A DNA stretch of 64,000 bases. Source: UBA1941 sp046329575 (lineage in GTDB: Bacteria > Bacteroidota > Bacteroidia > Chitinophagales > LD1). A program made the position numbers and the translations under genes. The notes beneath the pieces were generated by a model, which saw nothing but the letters and a program-made list of their open reading frames with translations, made no database searches and had not been told where the DNA came from. The DNA lies in contig JAXLUJ010000006.1 of NCBI GenBank assembly GCA_046329575.1, positions 124,001 to 188,000 of the forward strand, written 5' to 3'. How positions within the stretch are numbered: position 1 is the stretch's first letter; each line of letters begins with the position of its first letter. Of the stretch, positions 26,288 through 35,579 are shown piece after piece.

Positions 26288-29200
26288 GTGGTGAATTGCT
26301 CTCAGATTCATATTTTGGATGGAGTGCATCCTAGTGTGCCCAGGACGAGATTCGAACTGCATTGTTGTGAATTGCTCTCAGATTTTATCTTTGAATGGAT
26401 TGCACACAACAGTTTGATAGCCTTCCAATCGTTACTGCACGTTGTGAATTGCTCTCAGATTTTATCTTTGAATGGATTGCACACAACATGATCCAGCCTT
26501 ATATAGTGACCGGATTGTTGTGAATTGCTCTCAGATTTTATCTTTGAATGGATTGCACACAACATCGGTACGTACCGTGATGAACATTCGTTTGTTGTGA
26601 ATTGCTCTCAGATTTTATCTTTGAATGGATTGCACACAACTCGGTACGTACCGTGATGAACATTCGTTTGTTGTGAATTGCTCTCAGATTTTATCTTTGA
26701 ATGGATTGCACACAACGCCTGATAATAGGATGCTGAAACACCAACAGTTGTGAATTGCTCTCAGATTTTATCTTTGAATGGATTGCACACAACATTTTCA
26801 AAAAAGTTGATTCACTGTTCGGAGTTGTGAATTGCTCTCAGATTTTATCTTTGAATGGATTGCACACAACTTGAGACTTACAATTACGAAGGCTCAATGT
26901 GTTGTGAATTGCTCTCAGATTTTATCTTTGAATGGATTGCACACAACCGGGGCACGGGGCGCGTATCAGAGCGATCGGTTGTGAATTGCTCTCAGATTTT
27001 ATCTTTGAATGGAGTGCACACAACATCGGTACGTAACGTGATGAACATTCGTTTGTTGTGAATTGCTCTCATATTTTATCTTTGAATGGATTGCACACAA
27101 CTTGCGATTGGTTTTAAACCAAACGGGGGCGGTTGTGAATTGCTCTCAGATTTTATCTTTGAATGGATTGCACACAACTGGTTCACCTGGTGCAGCCGGT
27201 GCCACACCGTTGTGAATTGCTCTCAGATTTTATCTTTGAATGGATTGCACACAACCCCAACCGGTGCTCATCGTCAACCCAGCGCAGTTGGTGAATTGCT
27301 CTCAGATTTTATCTTTGAATGGATTGCACACAACCGTACGATGACGAAGTCCCAGGTCAGGGTTGTGAATTGCTCTCAGATTTTATCTTTGAATGGATTG
27401 CACACAACGAAAAAGGCTTTGATATCTTGAGGTGCCAGTTGTGAATTGCTCTCAGATTTTATCTTTGAATGGATTGCACACAACAACAGGAGGCGTATCA
27501 GAGCGATCGGTTGTGAATTGCTCTCAGATTTTATCTTTGAATGGATTGCACACAACTGTTGAAGGAACTTAGTTAATTGTCGTTAAATGCCGAAATTCAG
27601 TTGTGAATTGCTCTCAGATTTTATCTTTGAATGGATTGCACACAACTGCATGGGCAACTAGATTCGCTAACAGTTGTGAATTGGTTCTCAGATTTTATCT
27701 TTGAATGGATTGCACACAACAAACTTAATTCCGGTGACAGCCGATTAAGTTGTGAATTGCTCTCAGATTTTATCTTTGAATGGATTGCACACAACTAGTT
27801 TCCCTGCGCTGAATCGTACGTCGGATTCCGTTGTGAATTGCTCTCAGATTTTATCTTTGAATGGATTGCACACAACAATTCGGTTACGATCCGCCGCAAG
27901 TTGTGAATTGCTCTCCAGATTTTATCTTTGAATGGATTGCACACAACAAAGATTGTAACAAACAATTCGTTGTGAATTGCTCTCAGATTTTATCTTTGAA
28001 TGGATTGCACACAACATTTACAGAGAAAGTATTATGGGAGTTGTGAATTGCTCTCAGATTTTATCTTGGATTGCACACAACAGGTTACATTAATCTTGTT
28101 GTGAATTGCTCTCAGATTTTATCTTTGAATGGATTGCACACAACGACTTAGGTGTGGAAAATGGTCGCAAAGCGTTAGTTGTGAATTGCTCTCAGATTTT
28201 ATCTTTGAATGGATTGCACAACTTGCGCTTTTGGCATTGGCTAATTGTTCTTCGGTTGTGAATTGCTCTCAGATTTTATCTTTGAATGGATTGCACACAA
28301 CATTGGGCTTTTGGTGGATTTTATCTAGCGTCCATACAGGAGAATGTTGTGAATTGCTCTCAGATTTTATCTTTGAATGGATTGCACACAACATGCCATG
28401 AGCGGCCTATATGCAGGGGTTGTGAATTGCTCAGATTTTATCTTTGAATGGATTGCACACAACTCTATCACCGGGCGCTTCGATAATGTTGTGAATTGCT
28501 CTCAGATTTTATCTTTGAATGGATTGCACACAACAGAAATTAACCAAGATGGTTGCCATACAATGATGCACCAACCCGTGTGGTTGTGAATTGCTCTCAG
28601 ATTTTATCTTTGAATGGATTGCACACAACGTAGTACGTGAGCTGTGGATTTTCAAAGTTGTGTTGCTCTCAGATTTTATCTTGAATGGATTGCACACAAC
28701 TCTTGTATGTAGGCTTGAGCTTCGTTGTGAATTGCTCTCAGATTTTATCTTTGAATGGATTGCACACAACGTAAAAAGATGCACAATGAGCCGTGTGTTG
28801 TGAATTGCTCTCAGATTTTATCTTTGAATGGATTGCACACAACAAAAAAGATTAGCGAAAGCTGATTGTTGTGAATTGCTCTCAGATTTTATCTTTGAAT
28901 GGATTGCACACAACACAAAGACGAAGGTGCCGCGATATGTGATGCATGTTGTGAATTGCTCTCAGATTTTATCTTTGAATGGATTGCACACAACACCACG
29001 CTAACAGAGCAATGTATTAGGTTGTGAATTGCTCTCAATTTTATCTTTGAATGGATTGCACACAACGAATCCTTCAAATCAACCAAAATGCAGCAGGTTG
29101 TGAATTGCTCTCAGATTTTATCTTTGAATGGATTGCACACAACAAAAATGAAAATCAAAGCTAGCGTGCTTGAGTTGTGAATTGCTCTCAGATTTTATCT

Positions 29201-30141
29201 TTGAATGGATTGCACACAGCAAGCTAATGGGGAAGCCGATTTTGTGTTGTGAATTTGCTCTCAGATTTTATCTTTGAATGGATTGCACACAACTATAGGC
29301 GCTGCGCGCGCTCGATGGTTGTGAATTGCTCTCAGATTTTATCTTTGAATGGATTGCACAACGAGCTTCTCTCTGTTGGAGCAACAAGCGTCGTTGTGAA
29401 TTGCTCTCAGATTTTATCTTTGAATGGATTGCACACAACACCCGTTAACGTATAAGTATATCGCTTTGAGTTGTGAATTGCTCTCAGATTTTATCTTTGA
29501 ATGGATTGCACACAACCAAGTCAAAATTGCACTACTACGAGTTGTGAATTGCTCTCAGATTTTATCTTTGAATGGATTGCACACCAACCCGCGCCGGAGA
29601 ATTCGGTCGTTGTGAATTGCTCTCAGATTTTATCTTTGAATGGATTGCACACCTTCCACTGCGCTTGACAAGGAGCTCTACCGTTGTGAATTGCTCTCAG
29701 ATTTTATCTTTGAATGGATTGCACACAACTTAATTTCGAGCTGGCCAGCCGTTTGCTTGCGTTGTGAATTGCTCTCAGATTTTATCTTTGAATGGATTGC
29801 ACACAACAACCACTGGAATTGTTACGATCGTTGCAAATCAAGTTGATCTTGTTGTGAATTGCTCTCAGATTTTATCTTTGAATGGATTGCACACAACCCG
29901 ACTTGCGCTGTTCACTCTCGAAGTGCGGTTGTGAATTGCTCTCAGATTTTATCTTTGAATGGATTGCACACAACTAGAAGTGTGAAGCAGAATCGAAGGA
30001 TTGCAAACACCTGGGTGGTTGTGAATTGCTCTCAGATTTTATCTTTGAATGGATTGCACACAACCTCGAGCTCAAGCTCGCGGGATACTCTCCGGTTGTG
30101 AATTGCTCTCAGATTTTATCTTTGAATGGATTGCACACAAC
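26288..30141 (+). CRISPR. Type II-C CRISPR array: 50 repeats of 47 nt plus one degenerate repeat
   Basis: The repeat begins GTTGTGAATTGCTCTCAG and ends ATTGCACACAAC (47 nt). A degenerate copy lies at 26288-26334; the first intact repeat is 26364-26410 and the last 30095-30141. Most spacers are 28-31 nt, but lengths range from 16 to 48. About a dozen repeats carry small indels (for example 28040-28081 lacks six bases including the TTTGAA block). The 5' part of the repeat is complementary to the tracrRNA at 35243-35262, which fixes the crRNA sense as the plus strand, opposite to the cas genes. A strong plus-strand terminator lies after the last repeat. Near-identical spacers occur at 26564, 26641 and 27025. 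Confidence 0.98.
26386..26393 (+). promoter_or_regulatory. Promoter -7 box inside the CRISPR repeat (first of ~49 copies)
   Basis: Bases 23-30 of each intact repeat read TATCTTTG, an exact TAnnTTTG box. TTG at repeat bases 2-4 lies 18 bases upstream, the right distance for a -33 element. Transcription would start near repeat base 36-38, about 10 bases before each spacer. The element is damaged in the degenerate first repeat and in the repeat at 28040. Confidence 0.6.
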
Positions 30142-30212
30142 GTACCCCATTCCAAACAAAGATATAGCAAGGGTTTCAGCCATTTTTTACTCCTAAAAAA
30201 AACGGCAAATCT

Positions 30213-30247
30213 AAAGCCTGACTTAACTTAAGTCAGGCTTTTTTTTT
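30213..30247 (+). terminator. Terminator between the CRISPR array and cas2
   Basis: A long near-perfect stem (AAAGCCTGACTTAA with its complement) is followed by nine T on the plus strand. It stops transcripts leaving the array and overlaps the cas2 stop codon region. On the minus strand the T tail is weaker, so its main direction is with the array. Confidence 0.85.
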
Positions 30248-30575
30248 AAAACATTTCTAATTGCTGGGGTATAGCTTGAACCGGCGCTTCTGCCCTTCCA
30301 TCAAAAATTTCCATGTCACCAAACTGCTTATCCGTTATGCTCATAATACCAACCTTACCTTTTGGGGGTAAATTTGCCTTGGTCCGTTTGATATGAACTT
30401 CCATATTTTCCCTACTGGAACAATGTCGCAGATAAATACTGAACTGAAACATCGTAAATCCATCATCCAGAAGCCGGTCGCGGAACAATGTATAATTCTT
30501 GCGATCCTGTTTGGTTTCCGTAGGGAGGTCGAAAAAAACAAGAACCCACATGATTTTATATTTAGTGAGAAACAT
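30246..30575 (-). CDS. cas2: CRISPR-associated endoribonuclease/integration protein Cas2
   Basis: 109 residues with ferredoxin-like Cas2 sequence: MWVLVFFDLPTETKQDRKNY (conserved Asp after the first strand), FRDRLLDDGFTMFQFSIYLRHCSS and GKVGIMSITDKQFGDMEIF. Cas2 dimers bridge Cas1 dimers in the spacer-integration complex. ATG 30575 is used here, 11 bases after cas1; an internal ATG at 30551 would begin directly at MWVLVFF, which fits most homologues, so eight extra residues may be spurious. It is the last gene of the cas9-cas1-cas2 operon. Confidence 0.95.
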   Translation of the reverse strand: MFLTKYKIMWVLVFFDLPTETKQDRKNYTLFRDRLLDDGFTMFQFSIYLRHCSSRENMEVHIKRTKANLPPKGKVGIMSITDKQFGDMEIFDGRAEAPVQAIPQQLEMF

Positions 30576-30586
30576 TCAGTTAAAAC

Positions 30587-31525
30587 TTACAATTCCGGAA
30601 AAACAATCTTCCTTTCCTCGCCTTCAAAACACTTCATTAAACTGGACGTCGTTTTCTGCGCTGCCACCATCAGTTTGCTGTTTTCACCACCAATTTTCAC
30701 ATCCATATCCGGGATTCTTAAAAGCTTTTCTTTAATTTCCTTAGTTAAAGCATCATACGGTAACCCCGATTTAATTAAATGGATAACTAATTGATCGACA
30801 TACTGCCGATATGGTTCCATAATATCATCAGCAAGACAATAACCGTTGTATTTGTTCCTGTGAAAAATACCAATTGCCGGTAACATACCGCTGCCTACAA
30901 GGCTTCTTGCAATAACGGCCCGGACAATAGCATACCCATAGTTTAGAACCGAGTTTGGTGCAATTCCGGTTCGTTCTCTTTTAAATGTGCCAACTCCGTT
31001 AAGCGCTCCTGGAAACTTTGAAAAAATGTGTTGCCAATAGATTGCAGCGCCTCTTGCCTCATGGTTATCACCATCGCCACTTTTAACCGATTTTATAAAG
31101 GATGTCACCCATTCTGCGGCATCAGTATGTCCTTCGCGTAAAAGTAAAGCCCGCTGATTTTTAAGTTTAGCCTGAACAGTTTGTGTCCATAACTGCTTTT
31201 TAAGGGGTTCTGTTGCTTCTAACTGAGATCTTAGCTTCTCTGTAAATGTATTGTTTCGATCTAACGGTAGCATTAAACCAATTGGATGATGCTGTTCGTC
31301 ACAAGTTATAAACGCCGCATTCGCCTCCGTAAGCCGCGAAACTATGGTGTGTGTAAATGTTATTTGCGGATGATCAATGATTATGACACCAATATCCTCA
31401 ATTGGTATTGTAACCACTTTAGTTTCATCATCAGTCTCTTTACCTTTACTGATACTGATGCATAATTGATCATGGCGCATGTATAAATGAGCCGGATTGC
31501 CAAAGTATAGGGTGCGTTTAATCAT
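30587..31525 (-). CDS. cas1: CRISPR-associated integrase Cas1 (type II)
   Basis: 312 residues, normal type II length. N-terminal beta domain (RTLYFGNPAHLYMRHDQL, IPIEDIGVIIIDHPQITFT) and C-terminal helical catalytic domain with the metal-binding residues in the usual places: Glu in NHEARGAAIYW, His in GIFHRNKYNGYCLADDIMEPYR (which also gives the Asp/Glu), and NSVLNYGYAIVRA before it. It inserts new spacers together with Cas2. Its ATG overlaps the cas9 stop by 4 bases (ATGA), showing tight translational coupling. Confidence 0.97.
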   Translation of the reverse strand: MIKRTLYFGNPAHLYMRHDQLCISISKGKETDDETKVVTIPIEDIGVIIIDHPQITFTHTIVSRLTEANAAFITCDEQHHPIGLMLPLDRNNTFTEKLRSQLEATEPLKKQLWTQTVQAKLKNQRALLLREGHTDAAEWVTSFIKSVKSGDGDNHEARGAAIYWQHIFSKFPGALNGVGTFKRERTGIAPNSVLNYGYAIVRAVIARSLVGSGMLPAIGIFHRNKYNGYCLADDIMEPYRQYVDQLVIHLIKSGLPYDALTKEIKEKLLRIPDMDVKIGGENSKLMVAAQKTTSSLMKCFEGEERKIVFPEL

Positions 31526-34500
31526 TTTTGTATAGTCTTTATTTCACCTAAGATACTTATAGATACCTTTGTAAAACACTTAAGTCTATCCAGGCTTTGA
31601 ATATTCAGATACTTGCCCGTTACCTTCTTGATTTCATCTTCACCAACTGCAGTTTCAAGATGATGCCTGAAGAATATGTTAATTTGCCCCTTGGCAGTTT
31701 TTGAAATCTTTTGAACCCGATAGAGCGACTTGCTAATGAACTCCGCCTTGTTGTCGCCAAGAATTTTATTTATACCTTCTGGATGATATATAAACATTTC
31801 ATTTTGCTGAAAACTTGTAATGAAACGATATCCTTCAGGATGTTCTTTTACGATCAATGGCACACCCTGACGCTTTCGCTCCACTGCTTCCCAGAACGAA
31901 GTCATTATATCTTTTAAGTTACCATTCTCATCTTCAAAAATGGAAAGATGATGATTGTTCCCTGGCTTTACATAATCAATCGGTTTTGAATCGGGAAACT
32001 CGCTTACTTTAGAAATCGGATATGTGAATCCGTTCTTGCTGCAGTGAAGTGCTTCCAGTTTTCCAAGCCCCGTAAAACACCGGACAGATTTAATTGCTAT
32101 GCCCCTTTCTTCATTCAACCAAACCGGATTATTCGCCAAATCCTTAAATGCCTCTTTATGATTGCCCTTGAATTGCGCCAATCTGGAGGCTACTGCTCGC
32201 TTCACTCCTTCGTCTACAATAAAGGGTATATCCTTCTCGGTAATCGCTTCAATTTTATATTTAACAACAAACTGCTTTTCTTTAACTGCAACCGGAACTG
32301 AAGTTAGAGTCTTGGCTCCTTCTTCATCTTCCCAAATAGGATTTTGCTTTAAATTCTTAAAAGCCTTTGAGGGGTCATTTCCAAACTCTGCTAATCGCTT
32401 CTGAATAATTTCCCGTATCTTCTTTTTTGCAATATGTTCTGTTTCATGAAACGAAGATGTAAGTTTAACCTCCTTCCGACTTGTCACCTCAATTTGACCA
32501 TACACCGTTTCTTCACTTAGGGCTCCGCGTGGAATTATGATATCTGTCTGAACTACCTTTTTTCTGCCATGTTCTTTCACTATGCGTTTCCCTTTGGTGG
32601 CCACTTTCTTTCCCGACTTAAATGACACCAGCACCTGTTTCAGACCTTTCTCTACTTCAGCGGTTGATAGTGGCTTAATTTCCGCTACGTATTTTCTCAA
32701 ATTCTGTCCTCCCTTATTCTTCAAATCCGCTTTTCGAGATACATCTTCTGAATGTTGAGCGATCTGATTCAAATTGTTTAAACGCTGAATCATTCCTTGT
32801 GTAGTACATGCAATCACCAAAGCATCTAATGCATGATGGCGATGGTCATCCCGTTTGGTCCAACCATTTATCACCTCCTTTTTATGTTTCTGACCGGCAT
32901 GTTGTACAATAACCTCCTCTGTAAATCCATGTTCTTTATACAAGGGGAGCTGTAGGTTCATTAAAATTTCATCATAGCCCCATTCATGACGTAAAAAATC
33001 GGTGACGCTGCCGCTGGTAGCATATACATTCCTGCAAATCCCCTTTAAGAGTCCAATTGATTTTCTTGAAATGTACTGTGTTTGGCGAAGTTGACGAGCA
33101 ATAAAATCCTGAGGTATATCGTTCAAACTCATCAGTAGTTTCTCACGCTTTACCCGGCTCAAGCGGTTCTCCTTTCGCTTAAATGCTTCTTCAATTATAT
33201 TCAAGTATCGCTCGAAGGTGTCTGGATCACGCATCTTCATAAAGTCAAAGGCAGTGTATTGATTCTTGCCTATTTCACCACTATTCAAATGACGCGGACA
33301 GATTGTTTTATTACTAAAGCTATCATCGAACAATCTGGATTTTGGAATGATATGTTCGATATCGTATGCCCCAGAATAAAGCGCCGAAAGACTTATTTGG
33401 TACACCGGATCGTATGGGGACCGCCCTCCGAATTCTTCCCACAACTTGTATCTTTCAATATCTCTTCTTGAAACTTTTTTATACCGAAACTCAGGCAATT
33501 CCAAAAGTTTCTTTTCTATTGCCTTATGCCGCCTTTCTTGTTCCGTATTCCGCTTAAATGCATCCGATCGCTCGTCCCGGCTTTGCTTTAATTCACGCGC
33601 CAATTCCACACGTATCTCATCAGGCCGGCCATATCTTGGATCAGCAAGTAATGCATTTACCAAGTTTACCAGTTGATTGAGGATCTTCTCTACTACTGGT
33701 TGACGCAGACTGTTTTTCTTAATGTGCGAAAGCATGTCCTGTAACTGCCTGTTATTATTTTCCTCCTTAGTAATTGAATCGGAATGATTGTACCCGGCAA
33801 TAGTACATGCATCATTGTATTTAGCGCCCAGCATCAGATGCGGCAGTATGTTCCTTATTGCAGCGGTGCTTTTATTACTATAGCCTGGTTTGGTAAAATC
33901 CAGTTTGCTTAACTGTTCGGCAATATCTGCTTTAAAACCGAATTTGCGCTCAAGTGTCTTTTTCAATTCCTCGCGCTCTGCTATGGAATAAATACAGTGC
34001 CAAAGTTGATAAAGTGGTTGTTTTTCAAAGTCTGCAGCAATTACCTTCCTTCGCAACATTTCCGCTGTATTGGGGTCCACTACATCCCTTTCTTCTGATG
34101 AAATTTCAAATTGCAACCATTTGCTGTAACTTGAATCAGCGCCAATTATCCTTGCAATAGCACTGCAGGTAATGTTACCTTGTATACCCTTTCTTCTAAC
34201 TAATGTATCGGAATAGTAACCGTCAGTTGCCTTGATTTTCAAAATATCGAAAAGCACTTTTTCCGATAACACTTCATTTTCATTTAAAAATGAAATGATT
34301 TGATGTTTCTGATCAAGGCCTATCTCAAACTTTTCACCTCGCTTATTTTTTATAGTAATATTGTTTACACTCTCCCAAATCTTACAGAGTTGCGATAATG
34401 GCGTGCTGCGCGGGGCAACCTTAGGACCGGTTGGAATCTTCTCTCCCTTATCGTTATAAAAATACCGCCTTTCCGATTCAAACTCGCAAAAACCAACAAG

Positions 34501-35202
34501 ACCCTTTTGTGATTTTAACGGTCGTTGATAAAAAATAATTTCATCGCGAACGCGCTTTCTGAAATCTTCAGTTAAAATTTCAGGATAATACTGTTGCTGA
34601 ACGTTCCAAATGGCATCGAACTCCTCAACATATGCAATTCTGGGAAAAACCTTTTCTTTTATTCTATAAATCGGATCTTTCTTTAACTCGTAATAAAAAT
34701 ATTGTCCAATAGTGTAACCTGCATTTCGAATAACATGATGCCGTTCAAGGATAGCCTGCTCGTAGTCCGTAACTTTTTTATCTGCTGCGTCATCTTTACG
34801 GCTACTCTTGTAACCGCGCTTTTGATTTAGGTGTAAAAAGATTCGCCCAATCTGTTTTAATGTCAATTTTTCACTTAAGGCTCTTTCTCTCAATCCATAA
34901 AGTGCAATGGACGACAAACTAAATAAGTCAGCATCTGGCAACATTTTCGCAGCAGTCAATGCTTCTCTTAAATACGTTTTTCTTAATTGGTAACGATCCA
35001 TACCTTTCCGGAAGGATCTCCTAAGCGTGCGCTGCTGACTTTTTGAAGCAGCCATACCCGTTTTAAATTCCCCGAACTCATCAGCATCCAATGGAATGAT
35101 TCGGGAACCCATTCCCAGGATACTGTATTTTGGATCTTGTAAAGTAATAAAAGCCCAACCGATGGAGGAAACTCCAAGATCAATGCCTAAAATTTTTTTC
35201 AT
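31522..35202 (-). CDS. cas9: CRISPR-associated endonuclease Cas9 (subtype II-C)
   Basis: 1226 residues. RuvC-I (GIDLGVSSIGWA, Asp8), arginine-rich bridge helix (about 55-75), REC lobe (about 80-510), RuvC-II (DEIRVELARE, Glu533), HNH (YDIEHIIPKS, His617, with His638/Asn640 downstream), RuvC-III (HRHHALDALVIA, His790 and Asp793), then WED/PAM-interacting region. All nuclease residues are intact. No csn2 or cas4 accompanies it, so the system is II-C. The C-terminal part contains two similar ~43-residue segments (about 927-970 and 999-1041) sharing RLAxF, AFKxL, NPxW and a final SV. Size lies between short (about 1050) and long (about 1400) II-C proteins. The coding region appears more AT-rich than neighbours. 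Confidence 0.98.
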   Translation of the reverse strand: MKKILGIDLGVSSIGWAFITLQDPKYSILGMGSRIIPLDADEFGEFKTGMAASKSQQRTLRRSFRKGMDRYQLRKTYLREALTAAKMLPDADLFSLSSIALYGLRERALSEKLTLKQIGRIFLHLNQKRGYKSSRKDDAADKKVTDYEQAILERHHVIRNAGYTIGQYFYYELKKDPIYRIKEKVFPRIAYVEEFDAIWNVQQQYYPEILTEDFRKRVRDEIIFYQRPLKSQKGLVGFCEFESERRYFYNDKGEKIPTGPKVAPRSTPLSQLCKIWESVNNITIKNKRGEKFEIGLDQKHQIISFLNENEVLSEKVLFDILKIKATDGYYSDTLVRRKGIQGNITCSAIARIIGADSSYSKWLQFEISSEERDVVDPNTAEMLRRKVIAADFEKQPLYQLWHCIYSIAEREELKKTLERKFGFKADIAEQLSKLDFTKPGYSNKSTAAIRNILPHLMLGAKYNDACTIAGYNHSDSITKEENNNRQLQDMLSHIKKNSLRQPVVEKILNQLVNLVNALLADPRYGRPDEIRVELARELKQSRDERSDAFKRNTEQERRHKAIEKKLLELPEFRYKKVSRRDIERYKLWEEFGGRSPYDPVYQISLSALYSGAYDIEHIIPKSRLFDDSFSNKTICPRHLNSGEIGKNQYTAFDFMKMRDPDTFERYLNIIEEAFKRKENRLSRVKREKLLMSLNDIPQDFIARQLRQTQYISRKSIGLLKGICRNVYATSGSVTDFLRHEWGYDEILMNLQLPLYKEHGFTEEVIVQHAGQKHKKEVINGWTKRDDHRHHALDALVIACTTQGMIQRLNNLNQIAQHSEDVSRKADLKNKGGQNLRKYVAEIKPLSTAEVEKGLKQVLVSFKSGKKVATKGKRIVKEHGRKKVVQTDIIIPRGALSEETVYGQIEVTSRKEVKLTSSFHETEHIAKKKIREIIQKRLAEFGNDPSKAFKNLKQNPIWEDEEGAKTLTSVPVAVKEKQFVVKYKIEAITEKDIPFIVDEGVKRAVASRLAQFKGNHKEAFKDLANNPVWLNEERGIAIKSVRCFTGLGKLEALHCSKNGFTYPISKVSEFPDSKPIDYVKPGNNHHLSIFEDENGNLKDIMTSFWEAVERKRQGVPLIVKEHPEGYRFITSFQQNEMFIYHPEGINKILGDNKAEFISKSLYRVQKISKTAKGQINIFFRHHLETAVGEDEIKKVTGKYLNIQSLDRLKCFTKVSISILGEIKTIQK

Positions 35203-35205
35203 GGG

Positions 35206-35236
35206 TTTTAGTTTTTAAAGAATGATTATATATTTG
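35206..35236 (+). promoter_or_regulatory. Promoter of tracrRNA
   Basis: Perfect -7 box TATATTTG at 35229-35236 with a T-rich -33 region (TTTTAG, from 35206) about 19 bases upstream. It reads away from cas9, whose ATG lies only about 25 bases before the -7 box on the other strand, so the two transcripts diverge from a very compact control region. Confidence 0.65.
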
Positions 35237-35241
35237 AAGAA

Positions 35242-35315
35242 TAATCTGAGAGCAATTCACAATAAGGATTATTCCGCTGTGAAAACATTTTAGCCGGGGC
35301 AACTCGGCTTTTTTT
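35242..35315 (+). ncRNA. tracrRNA for type II-C Cas9
   Basis: About 74 nt. Bases 35243-35262 are the exact reverse complement of CRISPR repeat bases 2-21 (core CTGAGAGCAATTCACAA), followed by the AATAAGG linker common after II-C anti-repeats, a small nexus-like hairpin (GGA...TCC), GTGAAAACAT, and a terminator hairpin AGCCG/CGGCT with seven T ending at 35315. An 8-base inverted repeat (GAATAATC at 35239 and GATTATTC at 35267) surrounds the anti-repeat. The tracrRNA lies upstream of cas9 on the opposite strand. The 5' end is predicted, not measured. Confidence 0.9.
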
Positions 35316-35579
35316 ATTGTAAACGGGATTTGTCATCAGGTGAATGTTGATTTCCCAAGTATAAATAAAACATGATAATTTAAAAAGCCCTTTAAACTCT
35401 GAAAAACACTTATTCAATATTATGTTTTCACTCCACCGAACAGCTTTCAGGATAATATACAGCTATATTTATTCTCGAGGGCCACGTTCTTTGGATTTTC
35501 CCGAAACTCATACGCACCTGGAATTAACACTATTGCAGTGAAGTTTCTTTACATTTAAGCACAACAAAAACACAACCTT

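Noticed and set aside
26165..30231. Many short open frames (60-114 codons) across the CRISPR array with recurring CELLSDFIFEWIAHN text
   Set aside because: They are translations of the 47-nt repeat and its spacers, change frame at each spacer, and have no start signals or homologous protein character.
26288..35315. Subtype II-A or II-B for the CRISPR locus
   Set aside because: No csn2 or cas4 lies next to cas9-cas1-cas2, and the 47-nt repeat and tracrRNA form fit II-C.
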